From contig CAJKAP010000002.1 of assembly GCA_905197905.1 (NCBI GenBank), positions 185,480 to 249,479 on the forward strand: a stretch of DNA of 64,000 nucleotides, given 5' to 3'. The notes under the pieces were generated by a model, which made no database searches, was not told the DNA's origin, and worked only from the letters and a program-made list of their open reading frames with translations. The DNA is from an uncultured Sutterella sp. (GTDB lineage: Bacteria; Pseudomonadota; Gammaproteobacteria; Burkholderiales; Burkholderiaceae_F). The translations under genes and the position numbers were made by a program. How positions within the stretch are numbered: position 1 is the stretch's first letter; every line of letters begins with the position of its first letter. Of this stretch, positions 35,035 to 43,736 are shown piece by piece.

Positions 35035-36414
35035 TTAGTGTGCGTTAATATCGCGAATTTCAACGTAGGCTTCATCACGTAGCTGACGCTGCCAGTTATA
35101 AACCGCTTCAGAAAGTTTCTTTTCGCGAATAGCCTGACGAGCCATCAAGCGGATACGTTCAGGATTACCTTGGTCTTGTTTCTTGCGATCCAAGACCTGA
35201 ATCAAGTGGTAGCCAAATTGCGTCTTCACAGGGGTGGAGATTTCATTAGGTTTTAACTGATTCATTACGCTTTCAAAAGCGGGTACCGTGTCGCCAGGCA
35301 ATACCCAGCCTAAGTCACCGCCACGTGTAGAGCTAGCATCTACCGAGTTCAAGCGAGCCATGGTGGGGAAGTCGGTTTCGCCCTTCAAAATACGTTGGCG
35401 GATATCGTTCAAACGGCGCACTACTTCAGCCTCTGGCATCATGTCGCTCACAAACATTAATATATGGCGGACGTGCGTTTCTTCAACTGGTCCCATCAAG
35501 GCAGAACTTTTAGCTTGACGCTTATCGAGCAACTTGAAAATCTGCCAGGAGTTATTGATGCGAAGCATGAAGAGACCATCAGCAGGGAGATTGCTTGTTA
35601 AAGCTTGGCGAAGAGCTGGGGGGTAGTCTTGAGCAGAGTGCCAACCTAAATCACCGCCTTGTAGAGCGTCTTCGGAACGGGAGTACGTTGCGGCCAAGGT
35701 GTCAAAAGCCTTGCCAGAACGAGCTTCTTCTAAAACTTTTTCAGCCAAGGATTTCACGACAGAATCGTTTTCAGCATTTTCAACTGGCAATACGATACGG
35801 GCTAGATGAAATTCTTGTCCTTTAGCCTGAGCGGCTTGATCAGCCAAGTAGGCATTGATTTCTGGTTCAGAGATTTCAATTTTTTGGTCAACTTCACGTT
35901 CACGCAAGCGCTGAGTGATAATTTCATCACGAATTTGTTGACGAAACGCGTTGAAAGAGACGCCGTCGGCCAAAAGACGTTGCCGAAGAGCTTCAACCGT
36001 TAAGTTGTTCTGTTGAGCGATTTGCTCAATAGACGCGTTAACCATCTGATCGTCTACGCGCAAGCCCGTATCTTGGGCGCGTTGCAAAATGATGCGTTCA
36101 AGAATCAAGCGTTCCAACACTTGGGAGCGCAACTGATCCATGGGGGGCAGTTGAATATTCTGGCGACGTAGATTCAAAGCCACGGCATGCACGCGATCTT
36201 GCAATTCGTTTTCCGTGATGACATCTTTGTTGACCACTGCAACGATCTGATCCAAAGCACCAGAATTGTTTTGGGCAACAGACGCCTGATTCTCGACCCC
36301 AGTGATTGCGACTGTGTTAGGTGCAGCGGCGGCCGAAGCCAAAGTTGGCAACAGGGTCGTTGCCAGGCCGCCAATCAAAAAAACAATGGTCTTCAAGTTA
36401 TTCATAGTAGTCAT
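35035..36414 (-). CDS. surA: Periplasmic chaperone/peptidyl-prolyl isomerase SurA
   Basis: Outer-membrane protein chaperone, 459 residues. A signal peptide covers about 1-28 (hydrophobic IVFLIGGLATTLLPTL ending ASA). The SurA N-terminal domain starts at LDQIVAVVNKDVITENEL (about 54-71). Two parvulin domains follow, at about 195-290 (EFHLARIVLP ... GGDLGWHSAQDYP) and 310-410 (ETHVRHILMFV ... TRGGDLGWVLPGDTVP, TQFGYHLIQVLDRK). It overlaps lptD by 17 bases, so SurA is made with one of its main clients. The ATG at 36405 is an equally possible start, three residues shorter. Confidence 0.96.
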   Translation of the reverse strand: MTTMNNLKTIVFLIGGLATTLLPTLASAAAAPNTVAITGVENQASVAQNNSGALDQIVAVVNKDVITENELQDRVHAVALNLRRQNIQLPPMDQLRSQVLERLILERIILQRAQDTGLRVDDQMVNASIEQIAQQNNLTVEALRQRLLADGVSFNAFRQQIRDEIITQRLREREVDQKIEISEPEINAYLADQAAQAKGQEFHLARIVLPVENAENDSVVKSLAEKVLEEARSGKAFDTLAATYSRSEDALQGGDLGWHSAQDYPPALRQALTSNLPADGLFMLRINNSWQIFKLLDKRQAKSSALMGPVEETHVRHILMFVSDMMPEAEVVRRLNDIRQRILKGETDFPTMARLNSVDASSTRGGDLGWVLPGDTVPAFESVMNQLKPNEISTPVKTQFGYHLIQVLDRKKQDQGNPERIRLMARQAIREKKLSEAVYNWQRQLRDEAYVEIRDINAH

Positions 36415-38674
36415 ACTGTCCGATGTTGTCAGGGACCATAGTAGGAGCTTGGTAACCCTGGATATTACGAGAGAGAACTGTATCAGGGTTGGAACCGATA
36501 CTGCCTAAACCATTTAACTCAAGTTGTAAGAAGAAGTTCGTTTCACGTGTGTCGTATTCGGTGTTGTAGCGTTGTACTACAGCACGGAATGTCCAGCAAT
36601 TGTGGATGTATTCGAAACCGACCAACTGTTCGATCGGACTCTTTTTGTAGAACGAATAGTTGTAGCGCATCAACGCGAAGAGGCGATCCGTGATTGGCCA
36701 CTGCATAGCTAGGTCGATTTGTTTGATGCGGTCTGCTTCAATACTCGTGCGATCGTTAAAGCGATAATAGAGACCGATAACCGACATGGGCTTAGGTTGC
36801 CAACGGATACCTGCCATGGCTTTAACGAAGCGATTTTCAGAGGTGGAGTATTGCATTGCACTATCCGCGTACAAACTACGCGTTAAGCGGGCACCCACAC
36901 TCGCGAAAATGTCACTCTGGTTCACTCCCACTCGGTAAGGATTCGTTTGCGTGCGGTAGTCAGAAGAGAAGCCAACACGTTGGTCTTCAAAGTACTGACG
37001 CTGACCGATCGTAGCGCGGAAAAGTTCTGTTCCAGAGGTGCGATCAATGAAGCGAGTCGTTAAAGCGGCCGAGAGCTGATTGGCTTCGCTCATACGGTCA
37101 TATCCAGTAAAGGCGTTTTCCGAGAAGAGCGAGGTCATATTCAAGTCAGCCACCCAGGTGTCAAACACAGGAATATCGTCTTGATTGCGATACGGTGTAT
37201 AGGTATAGAACAAACGCGGTTCTAAGGTTTGCAGCGCAGGCTGCCCAAACCAGGAAGAGTCGCGTTCAAAAATCAAACCGCTATCCAAGCTCACCGTCGG
37301 TGTAATACGAGACGGCGTACGGTTGGTGTATTGTGAGTAGCTGTCGATATCTTTGAGTTGATACCAAACCCCCAACATGGATACCTTCGGCGTTAAGAAC
37401 CAAGAGGCGCCACGCAACGGGTAGGCTACCGTCTGCTGAGCAACAAAGCGGTCACCACCGATCTTCGTCTGGTGACGGAAACGCGTCGCATTGAGGTAAG
37501 AGGTAAGCTCAAATCCTTGGTAGTCACCAACGTAACCCTTCAGCGTTACACTGGGGAGTTTTTCATACGGAATTGTGCCTGTACGAATGGTTTGGTTTTT
37601 GTTGACTTCGACGCGAGCATTCCAATAGGGAGAATTCGCATAACTCACGTTGAAGTTTTGCGAAAGAATAGACGTCGACGATTCGCGAATATTCCCAGAA
37701 AAGTCCGAGATGAAGTCATCATCGGAAACATGGTTGTAATCTACTGCTGCAGACCAAGGACCATTACGGTATTGACCCACAATACGTTCACTAGAACGTG
37801 TTTCATGAGTTTCTTGATCTTTTGGTAAGAAGTCATAGTAAATTTGGCCCGAGAAATGCTCTTGAAGAACACGAGCCTCAGTTCTTAACATGGCGCCACG
37901 CTTCGTCATCACGCGAGGCGTGAGCGTTAAATCGTAATTCGGGGCAATGTTGAAGTAGTACGGCGTCATGATATCGATACCACGACTCGAACTCATACCG
38001 AAAGTTGGCACCAAGAAGCCAGAACGACGTTCATTTCCAATTGGGAACATGAACCATGGAGAACCAAAAATAGGCACACCCATAAAGTGGAACGAAGCCC
38101 ACTTTCCTGTTGCCGTCTGGTCAAATTCATCAATGCTCAGCTCATTGAGGCGAATAAACCACGATTCCTCGTCACGCGGGCAAGTCGTTACTTTGACGTC
38201 TTCCATCGTGGTGGTATCCCCAGAGAGGAAACGCACATTTTTCGCACAGCCACGAAGTTTGCGAGGAGCGTATTCGTATTCGGCATCTGCCATCTCACCA
38301 GATTTTTCAGTGAGTCGATATTTCATCGAAGGACCAGAAAAAGAGGTCCCTAAGCGATAAAGACGCGCATTTCCGACACTTTCCACTTCATCGGTGGCTT
38401 GTGTGTAGGTGATGCGATCCCCCTTGAGAATAGCTCCTCCACGGCGCACTTCGGCATTGCCGATCAAGTGCAATTGATCCTCGGGATTACCTTCAATACG
38501 GTCCGCTGAAACAACACTCGCCATATTGCCGTCATCATTGGTGAGGTTTTTCGGATCAAGCGACGTGACCGACTGAAGCTGAAGAGTCGTTGCGCTCAAA
38601 GAGGGAAGAGCGTACGAAAGCGCTAGAGCAGAAGCAAGACAAAGGACAATTTGTCGGGGTCTTGAACGATACAT
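36398..38674 (-). CDS. lptD: LPS-assembly protein LptD
   Basis: Outer-membrane translocon inserting LPS with LptE. 758 residues. Signal peptide about 1-28 (ending LSA), a periplasmic beta-jellyroll (about 50-180: VVSADRIEGNPEDQ, RGGAILKGDRI, LYRLG) and a C-terminal beta-barrel of alternating strands. Cys143, Cys165 and Cys693 (HNCWTF) are the main mature cysteines I located; E. coli LptD uses four cysteines in two disulfides, so the pattern here may differ. The substrate-gate region GVPIFGSPWFMFPIG is conserved. Divergent from amgK across 141 bases. Overlaps surA. Confidence 0.95.
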   Translation of the reverse strand: MYRSRPRQIVLCLASALALSYALPSLSATTLQLQSVTSLDPKNLTNDDGNMASVVSADRIEGNPEDQLHLIGNAEVRRGGAILKGDRITYTQATDEVESVGNARLYRLGTSFSGPSMKYRLTEKSGEMADAEYEYAPRKLRGCAKNVRFLSGDTTTMEDVKVTTCPRDEESWFIRLNELSIDEFDQTATGKWASFHFMGVPIFGSPWFMFPIGNERRSGFLVPTFGMSSSRGIDIMTPYYFNIAPNYDLTLTPRVMTKRGAMLRTEARVLQEHFSGQIYYDFLPKDQETHETRSSERIVGQYRNGPWSAAVDYNHVSDDDFISDFSGNIRESSTSILSQNFNVSYANSPYWNARVEVNKNQTIRTGTIPYEKLPSVTLKGYVGDYQGFELTSYLNATRFRHQTKIGGDRFVAQQTVAYPLRGASWFLTPKVSMLGVWYQLKDIDSYSQYTNRTPSRITPTVSLDSGLIFERDSSWFGQPALQTLEPRLFYTYTPYRNQDDIPVFDTWVADLNMTSLFSENAFTGYDRMSEANQLSAALTTRFIDRTSGTELFRATIGQRQYFEDQRVGFSSDYRTQTNPYRVGVNQSDIFASVGARLTRSLYADSAMQYSTSENRFVKAMAGIRWQPKPMSVIGLYYRFNDRTSIEADRIKQIDLAMQWPITDRLFALMRYNYSFYKKSPIEQLVGFEYIHNCWTFRAVVQRYNTEYDTRETNFFLQLELNGLGSIGSNPDTVLSRNIQGYQAPTMVPDNIGQYDYYE

Positions 38675-38815
38675 GGGTAGAACCTGTGATTAAAGGTGAC
38701 AGATGAACCATCACTCTATAATATAGCTGGCAGAAATTTTCTAACGATTATAAGCGTTCAGACTGCATTTACGCAGAAAGAATGCAAAGAGATCTCAAAG
38801 AATAAAGGTTAGCGT
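38675..38815. promoter_or_regulatory. Divergent promoter region, lptD/amgK
   Basis: 141 bases. On the plus strand GTGACA (38696-38701) and TATAAT (38717-38722) are near-consensus but only 15 bases apart. On the minus strand the complement of ATTATA (38747-38752) gives a perfect TATAAT toward lptD with a poor -35. Envelope-stress (sigma-E) control of lptD-surA is common elsewhere, but I could not identify a convincing sigma-E site here. Confidence 0.4.
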
Positions 38816-39841
38816 ATGACTAGTTCGGCAACAACGGCTTCCGAGACGCTTCAAAAATGGCTTTCCGGGCTCGATTCCAGCTATGGCCTCGTGTTTTCTT
38901 CGCTTAGGAAAGCAAGTAGTGATGCGGGCTTTCGTGAATATTGGCGAATAGATACCCAAGAGGGTAAGAGCCTCATCGTGATGGATGCCTCTCAAGAAAC
39001 TCAAGAAAGTTTTGATGCCTTCCTCAAAGTTGATCGTTTGATGGGAGATGAAGCACGTATCAAGGTCCCACAGATTAAAGAAGTGGACGCCGAACATCGC
39101 CTCATGCTACTGAACGATTTGGGGACACAGACGGCACTTAACGCGGTTGATGAGAATAATGCTCGCGCCATTATGGAAGAGGCGATTGACATTTTGGTGA
39201 GGTGGCAGTCTATTTCTCGTCCCAACGTTTTACCTCCTTACGATCGCGAAGTGCTCAATCGTGAGATTCAACTTTTCCCTGAGTGGTACGTCGGACGTCA
39301 TCGTGGGGTCGCGTGGAACAAAAAAGAGCAAGAATGGTGGGATATGTCGGTGAAGACTATTCTCGACAACATTACAGCCCAGCATCAAGTGTTTGTGCAC
39401 CGTGATTTCATGCTCCGTAACTTCATGGTAACCTCTGAAGGGTTGGCGGTACTTGATTTTCAAGACGCACTTTTTGGCCCTGTGAGCTATGACATCGCCT
39501 CCCTCTTGCGAGATGCTTTTATTTCTTGGAACGAAAGTTTTGTGCTCGATATGACGATTCGTTATTGGGAAAAAGCCCGTAAAGCTGGTCTTCCTATCCC
39601 TGCTGACTTTAGCGAGTTTTACCGAGATGTCGAATTTATGGGGTTACAGCGTCACCTCAAAGTGGCCGGTATTTTCGCTCGAATCAACTATCGAGACGGC
39701 AAGGCCAAGTATCTTGCGGATACGCCGCGCTTTATCGAATATATTCGCCATACGGCTCATCGCTATATTGCGCTCTCGCCTTTACTGCATTTGATAGATA
39801 ATCTGGAGGGCTCAGAAACGAAAGTGGGCTATACCTTCTAA
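38816..39841 (+). CDS. amgK: N-acetylmuramate/N-acetylglucosamine kinase AmgK
   Basis: Anomeric sugar kinase of the cell-wall recycling shortcut, phosphorylating MurNAc (and GlcNAc) at C1. 341 residues of the aminoglycoside-phosphotransferase fold. The catalytic loop is HRDFMLRNFMV (His-x-Asp-x4-Asn), followed by metal-binding LDFQDALFGPVSYDIASLL. Identification rests on position: divergent from lptD and directly before the MurU-type nucleotidyltransferase, the same arrangement as lptD-amgK-murU of Pseudomonas. AAAGG serves as the ribosome site. Older annotations say phosphotransferase or aminoglycoside phosphotransferase; resistance is not implied. Confidence 0.88.
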   Translation: MTSSATTASETLQKWLSGLDSSYGLVFSSLRKASSDAGFREYWRIDTQEGKSLIVMDASQETQESFDAFLKVDRLMGDEARIKVPQIKEVDAEHRLMLLNDLGTQTALNAVDENNARAIMEEAIDILVRWQSISRPNVLPPYDREVLNREIQLFPEWYVGRHRGVAWNKKEQEWWDMSVKTILDNITAQHQVFVHRDFMLRNFMVTSEGLAVLDFQDALFGPVSYDIASLLRDAFISWNESFVLDMTIRYWEKARKAGLPIPADFSEFYRDVEFMGLQRHLKVAGIFARINYRDGKAKYLADTPRFIEYIRHTAHRYIALSPLLHLIDNLEGSETKVGYTF

Positions 39842-39866
39842 CTCTAACGCAAAAGATAACGCACAC

Positions 39867-40565
39867 ATGAAAGCACTGATTCTTTGTGCCGGAGAGGGGC
39901 ATCGCTTACGCCCCATGACGCAAATTCTCCCTAAGCCACTCGTCCCTGTTGCTGGGGTGCCTATGGTAGTACGCCAAATTAAAGCTCTTAGAAAGGCTGG
40001 CGTTACTTCTATGGTAATTAACACTGCCCATGGAGCCTGTCTATTAGAAGCCTATCTGGGAGATGGGAGTGCTTTTGGCGTTCAGTTGCGTTATTCGCAC
40101 GAGGGCAATAGTGCCGAAGAGGCTTTGGAAACACTGGGTGGCATTGTGAAATCGCTACCGTTTTTGACAGATGAGAATGAGGAAAGTTTTTTAGTTGTGG
40201 CGGGCGACATTGTGACTGACTACGACTACGCCTCACTTATTGCAAGAGAAGAGGAACTTTTATCGCACAATCGTGTTGCCCATCTCGTTTTGGTTCCTAA
40301 TCCTCCCTATCACTTAAAAGGGGATATGAGTCTCAAAGGAGATACCGTCTCTCGTGAAAATCCCGAACTCACTTTTTCAAGTTTAGGTCTCTACCGAGCG
40401 GCAGTTTTTGAAGGTTTACCTGAAGAACGTTCCGCACTTTTTCCCTGGCTCTGGCAAAGTGTGGATTCTGATGCCGTGAGTGGGGAACTTTATGAAGGTC
40501 TTTGGCTCAATGTGGGGGATTTTGATGAACTCTCGAAGGCCAATCGAGCACTCCTCAATGACTAG
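39867..40565 (+). CDS. murU: N-acetylmuramate alpha-1-phosphate uridylyltransferase MurU
   Basis: Nucleotidyltransferase converting MurNAc-1-phosphate to UDP-MurNAc, bypassing de novo MurA/MurB synthesis. 232 residues. The signature is LCAGEGHRLRPMTQILPKPL (GxGxR...K), then GVPMVVRQIKAL and the metal aspartate in VVAGDIVTDYDY. WLNVGDFDELSKANRAL closes the protein. Co-transcribed with amgK (25 bases apart). A glucose-1-phosphate thymidylyltransferase-like role is the generic alternative, but the amgK linkage supports MurU. If active, the cell would tolerate fosfomycin better than cells lacking the pathway; that is family knowledge, not seen here. Confidence 0.87.
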   Translation: MKALILCAGEGHRLRPMTQILPKPLVPVAGVPMVVRQIKALRKAGVTSMVINTAHGACLLEAYLGDGSAFGVQLRYSHEGNSAEEALETLGGIVKSLPFLTDENEESFLVVAGDIVTDYDYASLIAREEELLSHNRVAHLVLVPNPPYHLKGDMSLKGDTVSRENPELTFSSLGLYRAAVFEGLPEERSALFPWLWQSVDSDAVSGELYEGLWLNVGDFDELSKANRALLND

Positions 40566-40694
40566 GTCAGACAAAGCGAGTTTTTTACTGCGTTCGAAGA
40601 GCACTCTCGCGTACAATAATGAGCAATTTTTAAGATCCCACTTCCCATTACGCAATCCATGTAGAGCCGGAAAGCTTAGATTGAGGACGTATCA

Positions 40695-41663
40695 GTGCAG
40701 TTAGCCTGTTATCAAGTAGACGTTCCAGTCATGTTAGCCCCAATGGCAGGCATGTCTGACTTACCCTACCGAGAGATCTGCCGGTCACTCGGGGCAGGGT
40801 ATGCTGTGGGCGAGATGACAAGCTCCAAGCCGGATTTGCGTGACAGTAAAAAAAGTTCAACTCGTTGGGCAGAAGTCTCTGAAAGTGGCCTACGAGTGGT
40901 GCAGCTGGTCGGGGCCATTCCCGAACAGCTTGCACAAGCTGCTCAATATGCTCAAGATTCTGGCGCTCAAATTGTCGATATCAATATGGGCTGCCCAGCC
41001 AAAAAAGTTCTCCAAACTGCATGTGGCAGTGCATTGATGAAAAATGAGCCACTCGTGGCTAAAATTCTGCACGCTGTTGTTAACGCGGTGAATATCCCCG
41101 TCACACTCAAAATGCGTACTGGGTGGTCGCCAGAATATAAAAACGCCGTTAATATTGCACACATCGCAGAGAGTGAGGGAATTGCGATGTTGACGGTGCA
41201 CGGTCGAACACGTGCAGATGCTTTTCGAGGCAATGCTGAGTATGACACTATTGCCGAGCTAAAGCAGAGTGTGAAAATTCCAGTGATTGCGAACGGAGAT
41301 ATCACATCGGCTGCAAAAGCAAAAAGCGTGATGGAAAAAACAGGGGCCGACGGGGTCATGATCGGTCGCGCCTCTTATGGTAATCCTTGGATTTTTAGTC
41401 AGATCGCCCACGAGCTAGGGTACAGCAAAAAGGCTAAAATTCCAGATCTCAATGATAGACGCGAAGTGGTGCTCGAACATATGCGGCGTCACTATGACTA
41501 CTACGGAACAGACCGTGGAGCTGTGACGATTAGAAAACACTTACTCCACTATTTAGATGCCATTGAAGGATCACGATCGGTACTGGCTGAAATTTTCCAA
41601 ACCCGTGATGCTGAAAAGCAAATGGCTTTAGTAGAAACCTTTTTTGAAGAATGTATTAGGTAG
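40695..41663 (+). CDS. dusB: tRNA-dihydrouridine synthase DusB
   Basis: FMN-dependent reductase making dihydrouridine in the tRNA D-loop. 322 residues, GTG start at 40695 with GAGGA seven bases upstream. The TIM-barrel opening is LAPMAGMSDLPYR; the catalytic cysteine is Cys100 in NMGCPAKKV. VTLKMRTGW, TVHGRTRADAFRG, IANGDITSAAKA and MIGRASYGNPWIF are Dus motifs. It precedes fis by six bases, the ancient dusB-fis arrangement also found in E. coli. The 129-base gap before it holds no feature I can support. Confidence 0.96.
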   Translation: MQLACYQVDVPVMLAPMAGMSDLPYREICRSLGAGYAVGEMTSSKPDLRDSKKSSTRWAEVSESGLRVVQLVGAIPEQLAQAAQYAQDSGAQIVDINMGCPAKKVLQTACGSALMKNEPLVAKILHAVVNAVNIPVTLKMRTGWSPEYKNAVNIAHIAESEGIAMLTVHGRTRADAFRGNAEYDTIAELKQSVKIPVIANGDITSAAKAKSVMEKTGADGVMIGRASYGNPWIFSQIAHELGYSKKAKIPDLNDRREVVLEHMRRHYDYYGTDRGAVTIRKHLLHYLDAIEGSRSVLAEIFQTRDAEKQMALVETFFEECIR

Positions 41664-41669
41664 AACTTT

Positions 41670-41996
41670 ATGGCACGCGAAAGAGAAGCTATTACCGATT
41701 TGCTCACGCAAGTTGTTGCAAACCCTGTGGGTGATTCGGCTTTTGACCTTATAGAGAGTCAAGAAGTTCGCCTTGATGTGGCGATCGTTCGCCAGTTGGA
41801 CCGCTATTTTGCGCAGCTCAATGGGGCACAGCCTCACCCGTTGTATCCGCTCGTGATTGATGCTGTCGAAAAGACGTTGCTCGTCTACGTGATGCGTCGA
41901 TGCGATGGCAACCAGTGTAAGGCGGCCAAATTGTTAGGAATCAATCGAAATACCCTCCACAAGAAGCTCGAGAAATACGAGATTCAGTGGAATTAG
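41670..41996 (+). CDS. fis: DNA-binding protein Fis
   Basis: Nucleoid-associated factor that bends DNA, stimulates rRNA promoters and acts at oriC. 108 residues. The C-terminal helix-turn-helix is GNQCKAAKLLGINRNTLHKK, nearly identical to other Fis proteins. The N-terminal about 35 residues (up to EVRLDVAIV) extend beyond the roughly 77-residue form I recall from many betaproteobacteria, and are closer in length to the 98-residue E. coli protein. Expression is probably growth-phase controlled from the dusB promoter. purH follows after 26 bases. Confidence 0.94.
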   Translation: MAREREAITDLLTQVVANPVGDSAFDLIESQEVRLDVAIVRQLDRYFAQLNGAQPHPLYPLVIDAVEKTLLVYVMRRCDGNQCKAAKLLGINRNTLHKKLEKYEIQWN

Positions 41997-42022
41997 CTTT
42001 TTTATTTATAAGGAAATACTCT

Positions 42023-43579
42023 ATGAAAAAACAAGCTTTGATCAGCGTCTCCGACAAGACTGGCGTTGTGCAGTTTGCTAAAGACTTGCATGAACTTGGG
42101 TACCATATCCTCAGTACTGGTGGCACCGCCAAATTGCTCACGCAAGAAGGAATTCCCTGCCAAGAAGTGGCTGACTATACTGGTTTTCCTGAAATGCTTG
42201 ATGGTCGCGTGAAAACGTTGAACCCCAAGATCCATGCTGGAATTCTTGCTCGCCGCCCTGATCCTGCTCATATGGCAGCCCTCCAAGAGCACAATATCGA
42301 CCCCATTGATATCATTTGTGTGAATCTCTATCCCTTTGAACAGACCATTGCCAAACCTGGCTGCACTTTTGCCGAAGCGATCGAAAACATCGATATTGGC
42401 GGTCCGACGATGATTCGTGCTGCAGCCAAGAACCATGAATCAGTGGCTGTGGTTGTCGATCCGACAGACTATCGCGCTATCGTTGATGAAATCAAGGAAA
42501 AGGGTGAGGTGACTGCTACTACCCGCTTAGTTTTGGCTAAGAAGGTCTTTGCTCATACCGCTCGCTATGACGGCATGATCACCAACTATCTTACTCGCTT
42601 GGATGACACAGGCGTCGTTGCTACGCCGTATCCTGCTGTCTTGACCCGTCAATGGATGAAGGTGCAAGACATGCGTTACGGCGAAAATCCTCACCAGAGC
42701 GCAGCGTTTTATCGCGAAGTTTCTGTGGCACCTGGTCTTTTGGCAGGGTATACCCAACTCCACGGTAAAGAGCTCTCTTACAACAACATCGCCGACAGCG
42801 ATGCCGCTTGGGAATGTGTGCGCTCTTTCACTACTCCGGCTTGCGTGATTATCAAGCATGCTAACCCCTGTGGTGTGGGTATTGGTGTTGACGTTGCAGA
42901 AGCCTATCAAAAGGCTTTCTTGACGGATAGTAAGTCTGCTTTCGGTGGCATCATTGCCTTTAACCGTGAAGTGACTGAAGAAGCCGCTCAACACATCGTC
43001 AATCAGTTTGCTGAGGTTGTGATTGCTCCTTCCTTTGAACCAGCCGCTCGCGCTGTTCTTGAAGAAAAGAAAAACCTTCGCTTGTTGACCGTCGCAAATG
43101 GCAAGGCTCAGAACGACTTTGACTTCAAACGCGTTGGTGGTGGCATTCTGGTGCAGACACCTGATATCCAACTCTGTTCTGAAGCTGATTTGCGAGTTGT
43201 AACGAAGCGTCAGCCGACCTCCGAGCAGGTCGCTGATATGATGTTTGCCTGGAACGTAGCCCGCTTTGTGAAGTCCAATACCATTGTTTATGCCAAGGGT
43301 GGGATGACTTTGGGCGTTGGAGCTGGTCAGATGAGTCGTGTGGACTCTGCTCGCATCGCCGCTATTAAGGCTGAAGAAGCAGGTCTCTCGCTTGAGGGTT
43401 CTGTCGCAGCCTCGGACGCGTTCTTCCCATTCCGCGACGGTCTCGACGTGGTGGTGGATGCTGGCGCAACCGCTGTGATTCAGCCAGGCGGTTCGATTCG
43501 TGACGACGAGGTGATTGCTGCTGCTGATGAACGTGGCATCGTGATGGTCTTCACCGGTGAACGTCACTTCCGTCACTAA
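42023..43579 (+). CDS. purH: Bifunctional AICAR formyltransferase/IMP cyclohydrolase
   Basis: Catalyses the last two steps of IMP synthesis. 518 residues from the ATG at 42023 (AAGGA eight bases upstream); the frame from GTG 41987 inside fis is rejected. The N-terminal IMP cyclohydrolase (about 1-195) opens ALISVSDKTGVVQFAKDLH and has GGTAKLL, DGRVKTLNPKIHAGIL and NIDIGGPTMIRAAAKN. The C-terminal transformylase contains the RYGENPHQSAAFY motif, the catalytic KHANPCGVG (Lys-His), DSKSAFGGIIAFN and QPGGSIRDDEVI. dusB-fis-purH is a typical betaproteobacterial order. Terminator about 70 bases after the stop. Confidence 0.97.
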   Translation: MKKQALISVSDKTGVVQFAKDLHELGYHILSTGGTAKLLTQEGIPCQEVADYTGFPEMLDGRVKTLNPKIHAGILARRPDPAHMAALQEHNIDPIDIICVNLYPFEQTIAKPGCTFAEAIENIDIGGPTMIRAAAKNHESVAVVVDPTDYRAIVDEIKEKGEVTATTRLVLAKKVFAHTARYDGMITNYLTRLDDTGVVATPYPAVLTRQWMKVQDMRYGENPHQSAAFYREVSVAPGLLAGYTQLHGKELSYNNIADSDAAWECVRSFTTPACVIIKHANPCGVGIGVDVAEAYQKAFLTDSKSAFGGIIAFNREVTEEAAQHIVNQFAEVVIAPSFEPAARAVLEEKKNLRLLTVANGKAQNDFDFKRVGGGILVQTPDIQLCSEADLRVVTKRQPTSEQVADMMFAWNVARFVKSNTIVYAKGGMTLGVGAGQMSRVDSARIAAIKAEEAGLSLEGSVAASDAFFPFRDGLDVVVDAGATAVIQPGGSIRDDEVIAAADERGIVMVFTGERHFRH

Positions 43580-43648
43580 ACAATATTTTTTCTGTGCTTA
43601 GAAAACAGATACGCTAAGTAGTGTTTGTTTTCAAAAAACACAGCTGTA

Positions 43649-43671
43649 GGGGGCGCTAAGTCGCTCCCTTT
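43649..43671 (+). terminator. Terminator after purH
   Basis: GGGGGCG (43649-43655) pairs with CGCTCCC (43662-43668) with one G-T pair and a six-base loop, followed by TTT. A weaker A/T-rich hairpin (GTGTTT...AAACAC, 43621-43641) precedes it. Confidence 0.65.
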
Positions 43672-43736
43672 GTTGTAAATTGAAGCGAATTTAACCTTTT
43701 TAGAAACTCATTGAACGATTAGTTGAAGGAGTTTGT

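Noticed and set aside
38816..39841. Aminoglycoside resistance phosphotransferase
   Set aside because: The fold matches, but the murU partner and lptD context point to AmgK; no resistance-gene context is present.
42527..43576. Long minus-strand open frame of 349 codons opposite purH
   Set aside because: Entirely antisense to a well-supported purH; composition is His/Asn-rich without any domain, as expected for a shadow frame.
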